A DNA stretch of 64,000 nucleotides, from positions 1 to 64,000 of the forward strand of contig JAPPGV010000014.1 in the NCBI GenBank assembly GCA_028821235.1, in the 5' to 3' direction. This document shows, in pieces, positions 54,873-64,000 of the stretch. Each line of letters starts with the position of its first letter. Positions within the stretch are counted from its first letter, which is position 1. The stretch is from a bacterium. GTDB lineage: Bacteria > Actinomycetota > Acidimicrobiia > Spongiisociales > Spongiisociaceae. The position numbers and the translations under genes were made by a program. A model generated the notes under the pieces. That model was given only the letters and a program-made list of their open reading frames with translations. It searched no databases and was not told the origin of the DNA.

Positions 54873-56104
54873 TCGACACCGACGCCGTACGCGGTGACTT
54901 CCCCATCCTGGAGCGCAGGATCAACGGCCGCAGGTTGGCCTTTCTCGACTCCGCGGCGAGCTCGCAGAAGCCGGTACAGGTGCTCGACGCGATGGCGGAC
55001 ATCTACCGTAACTCCTACGCCAACGTCCATCGCGGCGCCTACACCCTCTCGCACGAGGCTACCGAGGCCTACGAGGAGGCCCGCCACAAGGTGGCCGTCT
55101 TCCTGAACGCCACCAGCGACGAGGAGATCGTCTTCACCCGTAGCGCCACCGCAGCGATGAACCTGTTCGCATACGGCTGGGGCCTCAACAATCTCAAGTC
55201 GGGTGACCGGATCCTGACCAGCGTGATGGAGCACCACGCCAATATCGTGCCCTGGCACATCATCGCCCGCCACACCGGGGCGGAACTGCGCTACATGGAG
55301 TTGACCGACGGTTTCCGGCTCGATCTGGAAGGTGCTCACGACCGGTTCGACGAGCGGGTCAAGGTGGTGGCGGTATCGGGAATGTCCAACGTGCTGGGCA
55401 CCATGCCACCGGTGGGCGAGATCGCCCGCCTGGCTCACGAGGTGGGGGCCGTGCTCCTGGTCGACGGCGCCCAACTGGTTCCTCACGCTCCGGTGGACGT
55501 CCGGACCCTCGGGGCCGACTTCCTGGGGTTCTCGGGCCACAAGATGCTCGGGCCGACCGGCATCGGGGTCTTGTGGGGTCGGAGGGCGCTGCTGGAGAGC
55601 ATGGAGCCGGCCGAGGGCGGCGGCGAGATGATCCGAGATGTCCGATTGTACGAATCGGATTGGGCGGAGGTGCCACACAAGTTCGAGGCCGGTACCCCGC
55701 CGTTCGTGGAGGCTATCGGGTTGGGCGCGGCGGTGGACTACCTGTCCGCCATCGGGATGGACAACGTTCTCCAGCACGATCGGGAACTCACCGGCTACGC
55801 CCTGGAGCGGCTCGCCGGAGTCCCCGGCCTCTCCGTTCAGGGCCCGGCGGACACCGTTGACCGGGGTGGTGCGATCAGCTTCGACCTGGCCGGCATCCAC
55901 GCCCACGACGTAGCCACCATCCTCGACCAGGAGGGTGTGGCGGTACGGGCCGGGCACCACTGCGCCAAGCCGTTGCTCCGGAGCCTGGGTCTGACCGCCT
56001 CGACCCGGGCGTCGTTCTACGTCTATAACGTGCCCGCGGAGGTGGACGCGCTGGTGGACGCCCTAGGCGTGGCCCGGCGCATATTCGGACTCGACGGCGC
56101 TTGA
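54869..56104 (+). CDS. sufS: Cysteine desulfurase SufS
   Basis: PLP enzyme that takes sulphur from cysteine for Fe-S assembly. The 411-residue group II desulfurase shows EHHANIVPW, DGAQLVPH, the PLP lysine in FSGHKMLGPTG and the active cysteine in RAGHHCAKP. ATG 54869 overlaps the sufC stop by 4 bp. Confidence 0.95.
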   Translation: MIDTDAVRGDFPILERRINGRRLAFLDSAASSQKPVQVLDAMADIYRNSYANVHRGAYTLSHEATEAYEEARHKVAVFLNATSDEEIVFTRSATAAMNLFAYGWGLNNLKSGDRILTSVMEHHANIVPWHIIARHTGAELRYMELTDGFRLDLEGAHDRFDERVKVVAVSGMSNVLGTMPPVGEIARLAHEVGAVLLVDGAQLVPHAPVDVRTLGADFLGFSGHKMLGPTGIGVLWGRRALLESMEPAEGGGEMIRDVRLYESDWAEVPHKFEAGTPPFVEAIGLGAAVDYLSAIGMDNVLQHDRELTGYALERLAGVPGLSVQGPADTVDRGGAISFDLAGIHAHDVATILDQEGVAVRAGHHCAKPLLRSLGLTASTRASFYVYNVPAEVDALVDALGVARRIFGLDGA

Positions 56105-56279
56105 GGGACCGGGATTGCCGGCGGTGAGCAATCGGGTAACGGCAACGAACCGGCTGCGCTCTCCAGGAGGGTACTGAGAATGTCCAGTTGCCAGGTATCG
56201 GGCAATGAAACCCCAGGTCAATGCTTCGCTGGCCAACCCATCCCCGTCTCTTTCGGCACGCTCCTATGGTGGGACGCTC

Positions 56280-56738
56280 ATGGCGCTTGAAGACCTCTAC
56301 CGCGAGGTGATCCTCGACCATTACCGGAATCCCCGTAACCGGCAGGTCCTCGGGCGGGCCAACGCGGCCGCCGACGGGAACAATCCGCTGTGCGGCGACG
56401 AGGTCCGGGTCGAACTGCTGATCGAGGGGGGCGAGGTCACCGCTATCGGGGTGACCGGTCACGGATGCTCGATATCGCAAGCCTCGGGCTCGATGATGGG
56501 CGACGCGGTCAAGGGGCGGAGCATCGAGACGATCCGGACGCTCACGGACCGGTTCAAGGGCATGATGAGCATTGACGGCGCCGGTGAGCCCGGGCTCGAC
56601 CCGAGCCGGCCGGGTGCGGTCCTGGGTGATCTGGAGGCACTCCAGGGAGTCCGCAAGTTCCCGGTCCGCATCAAGTGCGCCAACCTGCCCTGGACCACTC
56701 TGGAAGAGGCCATCAACAACTTCGTTGCCAGTCATTAG
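56280..56738 (+). CDS. sufU: Sulfur-transfer/scaffold protein SufU
   Basis: A 152-residue partner of SufS with the zinc/sulphur ligands C38 and D40 (PLCGD), C63 (GCSIS) and C133 (KCANLPW). It has the insertion between the second and third cysteine that separates SufU from IscU. ATG 56280 gives the family N-terminus (ALEDLYREVILDHYRNPRN). The 175-nt gap from sufS contains weak 7-nt periodic sequence. The last codons form one arm of a hairpin. Confidence 0.94.
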   Translation: MALEDLYREVILDHYRNPRNRQVLGRANAAADGNNPLCGDEVRVELLIEGGEVTAIGVTGHGCSISQASGSMMGDAVKGRSIETIRTLTDRFKGMMSIDGAGEPGLDPSRPGAVLGDLEALQGVRKFPVRIKCANLPWTTLEEAINNFVASH

Positions 56739-56759
56739 TTCCTGGCAACTAGCCAACTA
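56724..56759. terminator. Hairpin and heptad repeat between sufU and fumC
   Basis: Arms GTTGCCAG (56724-56731, inside sufU) and CTGGCAAC (56742-56749) form a perfect 8-bp stem around a 10-nt loop containing the sufU TAG. Units TTAGTTC, CTGGCAA and CTAGCCA run on to the fumC TAG stop on the other strand. It is probably a shared terminator for the convergent genes. Confidence 0.5.
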
Positions 56760-58148
56760 AAGGATTCCTCCCTCGGTCATCCGCTTGATGTCCAGCACCC
56801 GATCCAACTCCTCCGCGTCCATCAGACCCATGTCGAGCACCACCTCGCGGATGGTGCGGCCCGTGGCGTAGGCCTCCTTGGCCACCCGGGCGCCCATGTC
56901 GTAGCCGATGCGCGGGTTGAGGGCGGTGACCACCGCCAGGTTGCTCTCCGCCAGCCGGCGAGCCCGCACCGCATCCGCCTCGATCCCGTCGACGCAGCGT
57001 TCCCGCAGGGTGGACGAGGCGGTGGCCAGGAGCCCGATCGACTCCAGGAGGTTGTGGGCCATCATCGGCATCATCACGTTGAGCTCGAAGTTGCCGCTGG
57101 CACCGCCCCATGAGATGGCCGAGTCGTTTCCGATCACCTGCGCGGCAACCTGGCACACCATCTCGGGAATGACCGGATTGACCTTTCCGGGCATGATCGA
57201 GGATCCCGGCTGGAGGGCGGGAAGCCTGATCTCCCCCAGGCCCGTACGGGGTCCCGACGCCAGCCAGCGCAGATCGTTGGCGATCTTGGACAGGGACACC
57301 GCGACGGTCTTCAGGGCGCCCGAAGCCATGACGACCGCATCCTTCCCCGCCTGGGCCTCGAAGTGGTTGGCGGCCTCCCGGAGCGGATAGCCGGTCCTCC
57401 TGGCCATCAGCCCGATGACCGAAGCCGCGAACCCGGGCGGCGCGTTGATTCCCGTTCCGACGGCGGTGCCTCCCAGGGCGAGCTCGTCGAGGTCGGGCAA
57501 CACCGCCAGCAGGCGTTCGACGCCCTTCGCGACCTGCGCCGCGTACGAGGAGAACTCCTGGCCCAGCGTCACGGGCGTGGCGTCCATCAGGTGGGTGCGG
57601 CCGGACTTGACCACGTCCCCGAAGTCGGCCGACCTCGCCTCGAGCGATCGAGCCAGCGCCTCCAGCGCAGGCATCAGGTCCTCTCTGGTGGCGGACGCAG
57701 CCGCCACGTGCATGGCGGTGGGGATCACATCGTTCGAGGACTGGCCGAAGTTGACGTGATCGTTGGGATGGACCGACCGGTCCCCTGTCGAACCTCCGAG
57801 CAACTGGGCGGCCCGGTTGGCGATGACCTCGTTGGCGTTGGTGTTGGTGGAGGTACCCGACCCGGTCTGGAAGACGTCGAGCACGAAGTGGTCGTCCCAG
57901 AGACCGGCCATGACCTCGTCCGCTGCCTGCGACACCGCCGAGGCGATCTCGGTCGGCAGATGACGTTCCGCGCCCGCCACCTGCGCGGCCGAGCCCTTGA
58001 TCAGGCCGAGCGCCCAGATGAACCAGCGGCCGAACCTACGGTCGGAGATGGGGAAGTTCTCTACTGCCCTCCGGGTCGAGGCGCCGTAGAGAGCATCCGA
58101 TGGGATCTCCACCTCCCCCATGGAGTCCTTCTCGATCCGGAACCGCAC
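56757..58148 (-). CDS. fumC: Class II fumarate hydratase
   Basis: TCA-cycle hydration of fumarate to malate. The 463-residue aspartase/fumarase-superfamily protein has [26 protein letters not shown] and the mobile-loop signature [12 protein letters not shown]. The aspartase/fumarase split is narrow, but overall motifs favour fumarase. GTG 58148 with AGGGG 5 nt upstream gives the family start [13 protein letters not shown]. Monocistronic downstream of era. Confidence 0.92.
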   Translation of the reverse strand: MRFRIEKDSMGEVEIPSDALYGASTRRAVENFPISDRRFGRWFIWALGLIKGSAAQVAGAERHLPTEIASAVSQAADEVMAGLWDDHFVLDVFQTGSGTSTNTNANEVIANRAAQLLGGSTGDRSVHPNDHVNFGQSSNDVIPTAMHVAAASATREDLMPALEALARSLEARSADFGDVVKSGRTHLMDATPVTLGQEFSSYAAQVAKGVERLLAVLPDLDELALGGTAVGTGINAPPGFAASVIGLMARRTGYPLREAANHFEAQAGKDAVVMASGALKTVAVSLSKIANDLRWLASGPRTGLGEIRLPALQPGSSIMPGKVNPVIPEMVCQVAAQVIGNDSAISWGGASGNFELNVMMPMMAHNLLESIGLLATASSTLRERCVDGIEADAVRARRLAESNLAVVTALNPRIGYDMGARVAKEAYATGRTIREVVLDMGLMDAEELDRVLDIKRMTEGGIL

Positions 58149-58248
58149 CAACCCCTCACCTTCGTCACCTCGACCGCGCCCTTCATGGGCGGGGCATAGC
58201 GAGTGTACCCCGCCGGGCCATCCGGCAGCACACCTCGCCACCACGCTC

Positions 58249-59133
58249 CTACAGGCCGAGACGCTCGATCCGGTCGGGATAGCGCTGCCAGTCCTTCTCG
58301 ACCTTCACGCGGAGATCCAGGAAGATCCGCCGGCCCAGCGCCTCCTCCAGCTCGCGCCGCGCCCGGGTGCCGGCATCGCGCAAGTTGGTCCCGCCCGCAC
58401 CCACCACGATCCCCTTCTGGGACTCCCGCTCCACGTAGATGACCGCTTCGATACGGGTCAGGCCATCCTCCCGGACCTCGATCCCCTCGGTCTTGACGGC
58501 TACCGAGTGGGGTAACTCCTGCCAGAGCCCGGGTAGCAACTTCTCCCGGACGGTCTCGGCGATCAATACCTCGTCCGGCCGGTCGCTCACCACACCGGGT
58601 GGATACAGGGCCGGACCTTCCGGCAGGCGGGGAACCAGCTCGGCGACCACCCTTTCCAGGCCGTCGCCCTCGAGAGCCGAGACCGGGATGTAGGCGCCGA
58701 AGTCCCACAGCGCCGCCTCGCTCAACCGTTCCGCCACGCGACTCTTGCGCGCCGCGTCCACCTTGTTGACGATCAGGACCACCTGCTCCTGTTCCACCGA
58801 GTCGAGGAGGTGTTCCGCTATACGGCGGTCTCCGGGCCCAACCCGGGCGGTGGCGTCTATGACGAACACCGTGCAGTCGGCGTCGGTCACGGTCCGGTAT
58901 GCGGTCGAGTTGAGGCGCTCACCCAGGGCCGTCCGGGGGCGGTGGAGCCCGGGCGTATCCACGAACACGATCTGGGCGGCGGTGTCTTCCACCGTCAGAA
59001 CGCCCCGGACGCTCAATCGGGTGGTCTGCGGCCGCCGGGAGGTGATGGTCACCTTCTGCCCGACCAGGCTGTTGATCAACGTCGACTTGCCGACGTTGGG
59101 CCGCCCCACCACCGCCACGAATCCGGAACGCAC
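58249..59133 (-). CDS. era: GTPase Era
   Basis: Binds 16S rRNA and promotes 30S maturation. The 294 residues have the GTPase motifs [18 protein letters not shown] and NKVD, followed by a KH domain (EREVSQKG-type segment [15 protein letters not shown]). GTG 59133, 8 nt after the upstream stop, gives normal length; another GTG at 59157 would overlap that stop. It ends the phoH-pgpH-ybeY-hlyC-era block. Confidence 0.95.
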   Translation of the reverse strand: MRSGFVAVVGRPNVGKSTLINSLVGQKVTITSRRPQTTRLSVRGVLTVEDTAAQIVFVDTPGLHRPRTALGERLNSTAYRTVTDADCTVFVIDATARVGPGDRRIAEHLLDSVEQEQVVLIVNKVDAARKSRVAERLSEAALWDFGAYIPVSALEGDGLERVVAELVPRLPEGPALYPPGVVSDRPDEVLIAETVREKLLPGLWQELPHSVAVKTEGIEVREDGLTRIEAVIYVERESQKGIVVGAGGTNLRDAGTRARRELEEALGRRIFLDLRVKVEKDWQRYPDRIERLGL

Positions 59134-59140
59134 GCGGCTC

Positions 59141-60337
59141 TCAGCGATCGGTGTCACCCACCCGGTGGACCAGCACGCGTTCCACCCGCCGACCCTGCAC
59201 CCGGTCGGCGACCAGCACGGCCTCACCCATCTCGAAGCGCTCCCCCACCATCGGAACCCGCCCTGCCAGCCCGAGCACCAGGCCGCCCACGGTATCCCAC
59301 TCGTCATCGGGCAGATCGGCGCCCAAGACCTGGTTGAGGTCGTCCACCGACAATCGAGCCGCCACCAGGAACCCTCCGTCATCCAGAGGCTGCACCATGG
59401 GGGCCTCGGTGTCGTACTCGTCGACTATCTCACCCACCAACTCCTCGATCAGGTCCTCGATGGTGACCAGCCCGGCGGTCCCGCCGAACTCGTCCACCGC
59501 AATGGCGATGTGAATCTGGGTCGACTGCATCTCCCGGAGCAGGTCGGGCACGGGCTTGGACTCGGGAACGAAGTAGGGCTCGCGGGAGATCCGGGTGACG
59601 GGCTCCGGATCCCGTGATGCCGCCACCCGGCCCAACAAGTCCTTGGCATACACCATTCCCACTATGTCGTCCGTCCCCTTGCCGGTGACCGGCACCCGCG
59701 AGTAGCCGCAGTCCAGGATGAGATCCAGGGCCTCCGTGGTGGTGCTGGCGGCGCCCAGCGTCACCATGTCCGTTCGCGGCACCATCACCTCGCGCACGAT
59801 GGCATCGGAGAACTCCAGAACCGAGGAGATCATACGGATCTCCTCTCGATCCGACGGATCGTGATCGCCGTTGGCCACGGCCGGGGCCAGGACGATGTCC
59901 TCCTCGTCCTCGATCAGGTCTCCCGCCCGGCTGCCGATCGAGATCGCCAGGCGCAACAGCCTGGCCAGCCGGTATGCGATCCGGTGGGGCCGCTTCCGGC
60001 CGACCGAGCGGGGCCACAGGTCTCCCAGCAGCACGATCATGGCGGCCGTCAGCGCCAGCGCCATAGCCAGCCGCGACCCGCTCAGCATGGCCCCGGTAGC
60101 CCAGGCGGCCGAGAGGGCGACGGTCACCAGGAGGGTGGCATGTATCAAGGAGATGGCCGGCCGGATACGGGTGCGCTCCTCCAGCAGCTCCGCGACGATC
60201 CCGGCGCCCTCCCTGCCGTCCGCGGCGTCGTGCAAGGCATCGGCTCGAGGCGTGCGGACCAGCGACTCACCGGCCGCCCGGAGCGCTGCCGCCAGCGAGA
60301 GCACCGCCACCGCCGCCGTCCAGGCCAGCCAGTTCAT
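59141..60337 (-). CDS. CNNM/CorC-type (HlyC family) transporter with CBS domains
   Basis: A 398-residue membrane protein. The N-terminal DUF21-like region has about three to four helices (to about 125). A paired CBS module follows (about 180-300; MVPRTDMVTL, GYSRVPVTGKGTDDIVGMVYAKDLL) and a C-terminal CorC/HlyC domain (about 315-398). Such proteins are linked to magnesium/cobalt efflux; the hemolysin name is historical. It sits between ybeY and era, its conserved actinobacterial place. Confidence 0.92.
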   Translation of the reverse strand: MNWLAWTAAVAVLSLAAALRAAGESLVRTPRADALHDAADGREGAGIVAELLEERTRIRPAISLIHATLLVTVALSAAWATGAMLSGSRLAMALALTAAMIVLLGDLWPRSVGRKRPHRIAYRLARLLRLAISIGSRAGDLIEDEEDIVLAPAVANGDHDPSDREEIRMISSVLEFSDAIVREVMVPRTDMVTLGAASTTTEALDLILDCGYSRVPVTGKGTDDIVGMVYAKDLLGRVAASRDPEPVTRISREPYFVPESKPVPDLLREMQSTQIHIAIAVDEFGGTAGLVTIEDLIEELVGEIVDEYDTEAPMVQPLDDGGFLVAARLSVDDLNQVLGADLPDDEWDTVGGLVLGLAGRVPMVGERFEMGEAVLVADRVQGRRVERVLVHRVGDTDR

Positions 60338-60804
60338 CTCCGCTCCATCCCGATCGCGGCCAGGAGGTGGCGCTCCCTCGATTCCATTTCTTCGGCCTCC
60401 GAATCCGACTCATGGTCATAACCGACCAGGTGCAGCAGACCGTGGGTGACCATGAGCGCCATCTCATCCTCGTACGCAGTGCCGAGGCGCCGCGCCTGGT
60501 CTTGGACGTAACAGGGCGCGATGATCACGTCGCCGAGCGCGTACGGTACCCCCGCCCCGCTCCGGGCGGCGCTCTCCCGATGCCTCACACCGCGCGGCGC
60601 AAGAGGTAGCGCCAGCACGTCGGTCGGCCCTTCCCGGCCCAGGAACCGCTGATTGTGTACCGCCATGTCATCGTCGGTTACCAGCATGATCCCCACCTCG
60701 GTGGACGATGGCATGTCCTCCTTCTCCAGCACGACCGCCGCCAGGGCGCAGAGGCCATCCCCGTCGACCGGTAGGTCCTGGTGGTTCGATAAGAGAATCT
60801 CCAC
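60334..60804 (-). CDS. ybeY: Endoribonuclease YbeY
   Basis: Zinc metalloprotein needed for 16S rRNA 3' maturation and 70S quality control. The 156-residue product has the metal triad H121, H125 and H131 in HGLLHLVGYDH. Its stop overlaps the start of the CorC-like gene (ATGA) and it lies 25 nt after pgpH. Confidence 0.96.
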   Translation of the reverse strand: MEILLSNHQDLPVDGDGLCALAAVVLEKEDMPSSTEVGIMLVTDDDMAVHNQRFLGREGPTDVLALPLAPRGVRHRESAARSGAGVPYALGDVIIAPCYVQDQARRLGTAYEDEMALMVTHGLLHLVGYDHESDSEAEEMESRERHLLAAIGMERR

Positions 60805-60829
60805 GGGCTACGTATCCAACCGCGGGCGT

Positions 60830-63436
60830 TCAACCCGGTTCTCCGCCGGGGAAGTCCGGGTAGGGGATGCGCTGGTGGTAGTGCCCCACCAGAGCCTCGA
60901 CCATGGCTTCCTTCACCCTGCTGAGATCCCCCAGCGTCACATCCGAAGCCGAGAGCTGGCCGTCGGCCACCTTCTCCCCGACCACTTTCTCCACCAACTG
61001 CTCGATGCGTTCCGGCGTGGGCTCCTCCACCTGGAAGACCGCCCGGCAGGCGCCCTCGACCGAGTCGGCGAGCATGACGATGGCCATTTCCTTCTTGACC
61101 GGTTTGCGCCCCGCGTGGCGGTAGTCCTCCCTGTCCACGGCATCGTCCCCGTACTGCTTGCGGGCCTTGTTGTAGAAGAAATGCATGATGCCGTCGCCAT
61201 GGTGGGTGATGACGGCTTCGGCCACATCTCCGGGGATCCGGAACTTGCGCGCCAGGCTCAGGCCGTCCAGCACGTGGCGGCGCAGCACCTCGGCGGACCG
61301 CAGGGGGGGCATCTCGTCATGGGGGTTCTGGATGCCGAACTGGTTCTCGATGAAGAACTGTGGATGCTCGGTCTTGCCGAGATCGTGGTAGTAGGCGCCC
61401 GCCCGGGCCAGCAACGGGTTGGCGCCCACCGCTCGGGCCGCTCGATCCGCCAGCGTCCCCACCATCAGGGAGTGGTTGAAGGAGCCGATGGCCTTCTCCT
61501 CCAGCAGGCGGAGGGCAGGATGGTTGCGATCGGTCAGGTCCAGGAGTCGTAGCGAGGTGGTGATGTCGAACACGATCTCCAGAACCGAGAGCAGCGAGCT
61601 TCCGACCAGCCAGGAGATGGCGCCACCGCCGACCGCGAACGCCGCCGACCGGAGAATGCTGATGTCCTGGGGGAAGAACCAGGCGATCAGCGCCGCGACG
61701 CCGCCGCACATCGCCATGATGTAAAGGCCCGCCCGCCGCAGGTCGCGCCGGGCCGAGATAGCCGATACGAACGGGATCGGTACGAGCACCGACAGGCCGG
61801 CGTACAGCGTGTAGCCGGGGTCGGTGGTGGCAATGGACGTCATCGATCCCACGACCACAGCCATCAGCACCGCCGTGCGGGCGTCGAACAGGATGGCGGT
61901 CATCAGGCCGAAGGCGGCCGCCGGCATCAGGAAGCCGATCGCGCCGTCTCCCCCGGCTGCGAACACGGCCGCCCCACGGGCCGACACCGCCGCCAGCACC
62001 ACCAGCAGGCCGAACAGGGACATGCGGCGCATCGAGTTCCAGACGCTCCTTTGGAACCTGTATAGGTAGAGCGCAGGCAACCCGACCACGATGGCCACCG
62101 CCGCCGCCAGCGCTACGTATCGGGGCGCCGCCCGCCCGAGCAGCCCCGCATCGGACAGCGCCGCCTCGATCTCCTCGGTGACCTCCCGGCCCTCCTCCAC
62201 GATCACTTCACCGGCCTCATACCGGATGGTCAGGGGGACGACCTCGCCCGCCCTCTCCTCCCGGAGACCCTCCGTAGCCACGGCGTCGACCGTCTTGTTG
62301 GCCGCTAGGAACACGGTGGCCACCTCCGGCACCACCTGGGAGACCTGCTGCCATATCGCCGAGTCGGCCTCCGGTAGCTGGACGAACCTGGGCGTGGAGC
62401 GGATCTGTATCTGGACCTCGCGCAGGTCCTCGCTGAGGATCCCGCCGTCGGTATTGAGAGCCTCGGTCGCCAGCAGGAGGGTCTCGCGTTCGATCGAGAG
62501 CAGCCACGGCTCCTGGCCCCGGATCTCGCGGAGGACGTCCCCCGTGGCGATGTCTACAAGGAGGGAGACCGCACTGTCCGACAGCAGCAGGCCGCGCGCC
62601 TGGAGGCTGGCCAACTGGGTGTCCTTGGAGGTCACGGCGGGGCGCAAGGGGATGTGGATCGTAACCGTCTCCTGGCCGTCCACGAGCTCAACGTCCTGGG
62701 AGAGGAGCTGCTCGGGGCCGGTCAACCTGTCAGGAACGGAGTCGGTATCGATGAGAACGGCCGCGGGCCCCGGCGCCATCCGTCCGACCGAGTAACGACC
62801 GTCCGAGAACGTGACCGTCTCGAAGCGGGTCCCGGTCGCGTCGTAGGCCACCACCCTCACGTCTCCGAGGCCGTAATCCACCGCGAGGTTGAAGAACCCG
62901 TTCGCATCGGTATCGATGAACACCCGCCCGTTGACACCGGCCGTCGCGGCCACGGCGGTGGGCAGGGTGGTCGGCGTGGGCGCCTCCTGGGTGACCGTGC
63001 CCGGTTCCTGCCCCGGCTCCGCACCCGGATCGACGGTCGTGGCCACGGTCGTCGCGACGGTGGTGGTGGGTACCGTCTGGCGGGCCACGGTGCTCGTCGT
63101 GGTGACCACCGGCAACGGGCGGGCGCCCTGATCGACGGTGGCGGCCCGCAGCGACTGGAAGAAGGCCCGGATGTCGTTGATCACGATGGCGTCGATTTCC
63201 TCGTGCCGCCCGTACACCGGGTCCACCGCATCCCGCGCCGCCTGGCGGGCGACCTCGGTGGCAGCGGAGTCCTGGATCTCGATCGGGGACTCCGCCACGA
63301 AGGCCTGGGGCGCCGGCTCCCCCACCACCACCTGGACGGTGGTGAACTCCTGGTTGATCAGCATGCCGGCCCAGGAGAGTGCAGCGGTAGCCACCAGGAT
63401 CAGCCCGGTGATCACGGCCCTGACACGGCGTGTCAT
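60830..63436 (-). CDS. pgpH: PgpH-type 7TM-HD cyclic-dinucleotide phosphodiesterase with extra extracellular domain
   Basis: An 868-residue membrane protein. An N-terminal anchor is followed by a large extracellular 7TM-HDED region (about 35-430), about seven helices (about 440-650) and a cytoplasmic HD domain with [14 protein letters not shown] and ITHHGDG. Homologues degrade c-di-AMP. The extracellular region is interrupted (about 110-265) by a Thr/Pro-rich stretch and a SdrD-B/Cna-B-like beta domain ([43 protein letters not shown]). Its ATG overlaps the phoH stop. Confidence 0.92.
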   Translation of the reverse strand: MTRRVRAVITGLILVATAALSWAGMLINQEFTTVQVVVGEPAPQAFVAESPIEIQDSAATEVARQAARDAVDPVYGRHEEIDAIVINDIRAFFQSLRAATVDQGARPLPVVTTTSTVARQTVPTTTVATTVATTVDPGAEPGQEPGTVTQEAPTPTTLPTAVAATAGVNGRVFIDTDANGFFNLAVDYGLGDVRVVAYDATGTRFETVTFSDGRYSVGRMAPGPAAVLIDTDSVPDRLTGPEQLLSQDVELVDGQETVTIHIPLRPAVTSKDTQLASLQARGLLLSDSAVSLLVDIATGDVLREIRGQEPWLLSIERETLLLATEALNTDGGILSEDLREVQIQIRSTPRFVQLPEADSAIWQQVSQVVPEVATVFLAANKTVDAVATEGLREERAGEVVPLTIRYEAGEVIVEEGREVTEEIEAALSDAGLLGRAAPRYVALAAAVAIVVGLPALYLYRFQRSVWNSMRRMSLFGLLVVLAAVSARGAAVFAAGGDGAIGFLMPAAAFGLMTAILFDARTAVLMAVVVGSMTSIATTDPGYTLYAGLSVLVPIPFVSAISARRDLRRAGLYIMAMCGGVAALIAWFFPQDISILRSAAFAVGGGAISWLVGSSLLSVLEIVFDITTSLRLLDLTDRNHPALRLLEEKAIGSFNHSLMVGTLADRAARAVGANPLLARAGAYYHDLGKTEHPQFFIENQFGIQNPHDEMPPLRSAEVLRRHVLDGLSLARKFRIPGDVAEAVITHHGDGIMHFFYNKARKQYGDDAVDREDYRHAGRKPVKKEMAIVMLADSVEGACRAVFQVEEPTPERIEQLVEKVVGEKVADGQLSASDVTLGDLSRVKEAMVEALVGHYHQRIPYPDFPGGEPG

Positions 63437-64000
63437 CGGCCGGTCGGCCCCTTGTCCGCCGCCTCGTAGGCTTTCACGATCTCTGCCACCAGACGGTGGC
63501 GAACGACATCGGCGGCGTCCAGGTGGACCACTGCGACGTCCCGCACCTGCCCCAGGATTCCCCGGGCGTGGGCCAGCCCCGACAGGCGATCCGGCGGCAG
63601 ATCGACCTGGGTGGCGTCGCCGGTGATGATCATCTTCGAGTTGAACCCCAGCCTGGTCAAGAACATCTTCATCTGCGCCCGGGACGTGTTCTGCGCCTCG
63701 TCCAGCACCACGATCGAATCGTTGAGCGTGCGGCCCCGCATGTAGGCAAGGGGGGCGATCTCGATCGTTCCCCTCTCTATGTAGCCCATGACGTCGTCGG
63801 GCCCGAGCATCTCGTACAAGGCGTCGTACAGTGGTCGGAGATAGGGGTTGAACTTGGCCTCCAGATCGCCGGGCAGGAAGCCGAGCCTCTCCCCTGCCTC
63901 GACCGCCGGCCTGGTGAGGACTATCCGCTTGACCTTCCCCGTGATCAAGGACTCCGTGGCGGCCGCCATGGCCAGATAGGTCTTGCCGGTCCCGGCCGGA
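63433..64000 (-). CDS. phoH: PhoH-like ATPase (5' end outside window)
   Basis: Only the C-terminal 188 residues are present. The Walker [13 protein letters not shown] is at the very edge of the window, followed by [18 protein letters not shown], a Walker [14 protein letters not shown] and [13 protein letters not shown], all typical of the PhoH family. PhoH proteins are RNA-associated P-loop ATPases, here heading the block with pgpH, ybeY and era. Confidence 0.95.
   Translation of the reverse strand, partial: PAGTGKTYLAMAAATESLITGKVKRIVLTRPAVEAGERLGFLPGDLEAKFNPYLRPLYDALYEMLGPDDVMGYIERGTIEIAPLAYMRGRTLNDSIVVLDEAQNTSRAQMKMFLTRLGFNSKMIITGDATQVDLPPDRLSGLAHARGILGQVRDVAVVHLDAADVVRHRLVAEIVKAYEAADKGPTGR

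Overview
The window is 64 kb of one high-GC chromosome. It appears to come from an actinomycetote, most likely a deep-branching lineage such as Acidimicrobiia. That placement is inferred from gene content: a proteasomal ARC/Mpa ATPase beside trmI, a mycothiol-type formaldehyde dehydrogenase, an InhA-like FabI, a DUF3179 protein and a secreted beta-propeller lipoprotein. No rRNA, prophage, insertion sequence or CRISPR array was seen. Most genes are on the minus strand, densely packed, often with ATGA or GTGA stop/start overlaps and with many GTG or TTG starts.

Layout. 1-4 kb: proteasome ATPase, trmI, small membrane proteins and a gamma-carbonic-anhydrase-like gene. A 165-bp imperfect palindrome abuts tRNA-Leu(GAG). 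4-8 kb: formaldehyde detoxification pair, DUF3179 protein, secG. 8-13.5 kb: glycolysis and DNA repair (uvrC-rapZ-pgk-tpiA-gpmA). 13.5-18.6 kb: an osmolyte locus with a chimeric betaine-binding/ionotropic-receptor/K+ channel gene divergent from a BCCT carrier that is translationally coupled to a betaine-binding lipoprotein. 18.6-24.4 kb: methyltransferase, uvrA, uvrB. 24.4-32.5 kb: ureohydrolase, coaE, rpsA, polA, tRNA-Leu(CAA), lepA. 32.5-38.4 kb: trpE-ygfZ-trpC-trpF-trpB-trpA. 38.5-43.2 kb: lectin/L,D-transpeptidase, nitroreductase pair, tRNA-fMet, amidohydrolase, ccdA. 43.2-50.6 kb: fabI, acs, and an lpd-E2-lipB/lipA operon in which lipB and lipA are one gene. 50.7-54 kb: small hypothetical and zinc-ribbon genes and the beta-propeller lipoprotein. 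54-56.7 kb: sufC-sufS-sufU on the plus strand. 56.7-64 kb: fumC, then the conserved phoH-pgpH-ybeY-hlyC-era block.

The strongest candidate for something undescribed is the osmolyte locus. The channel protein has an N-terminal OpuAC/ProX-like domain, paralogous to the lipoprotein encoded on the other side. It is followed by a complete GluR0-like receptor with a TVGYGD filter. This suggests a ligand-gated potassium channel that senses compatible solutes next to the machinery that imports them. A second, window-wide signal is a degenerate tandem repeat with 7-nt period, often containing a TAG core, that lies almost exclusively between genes and often includes the stop codons themselves.
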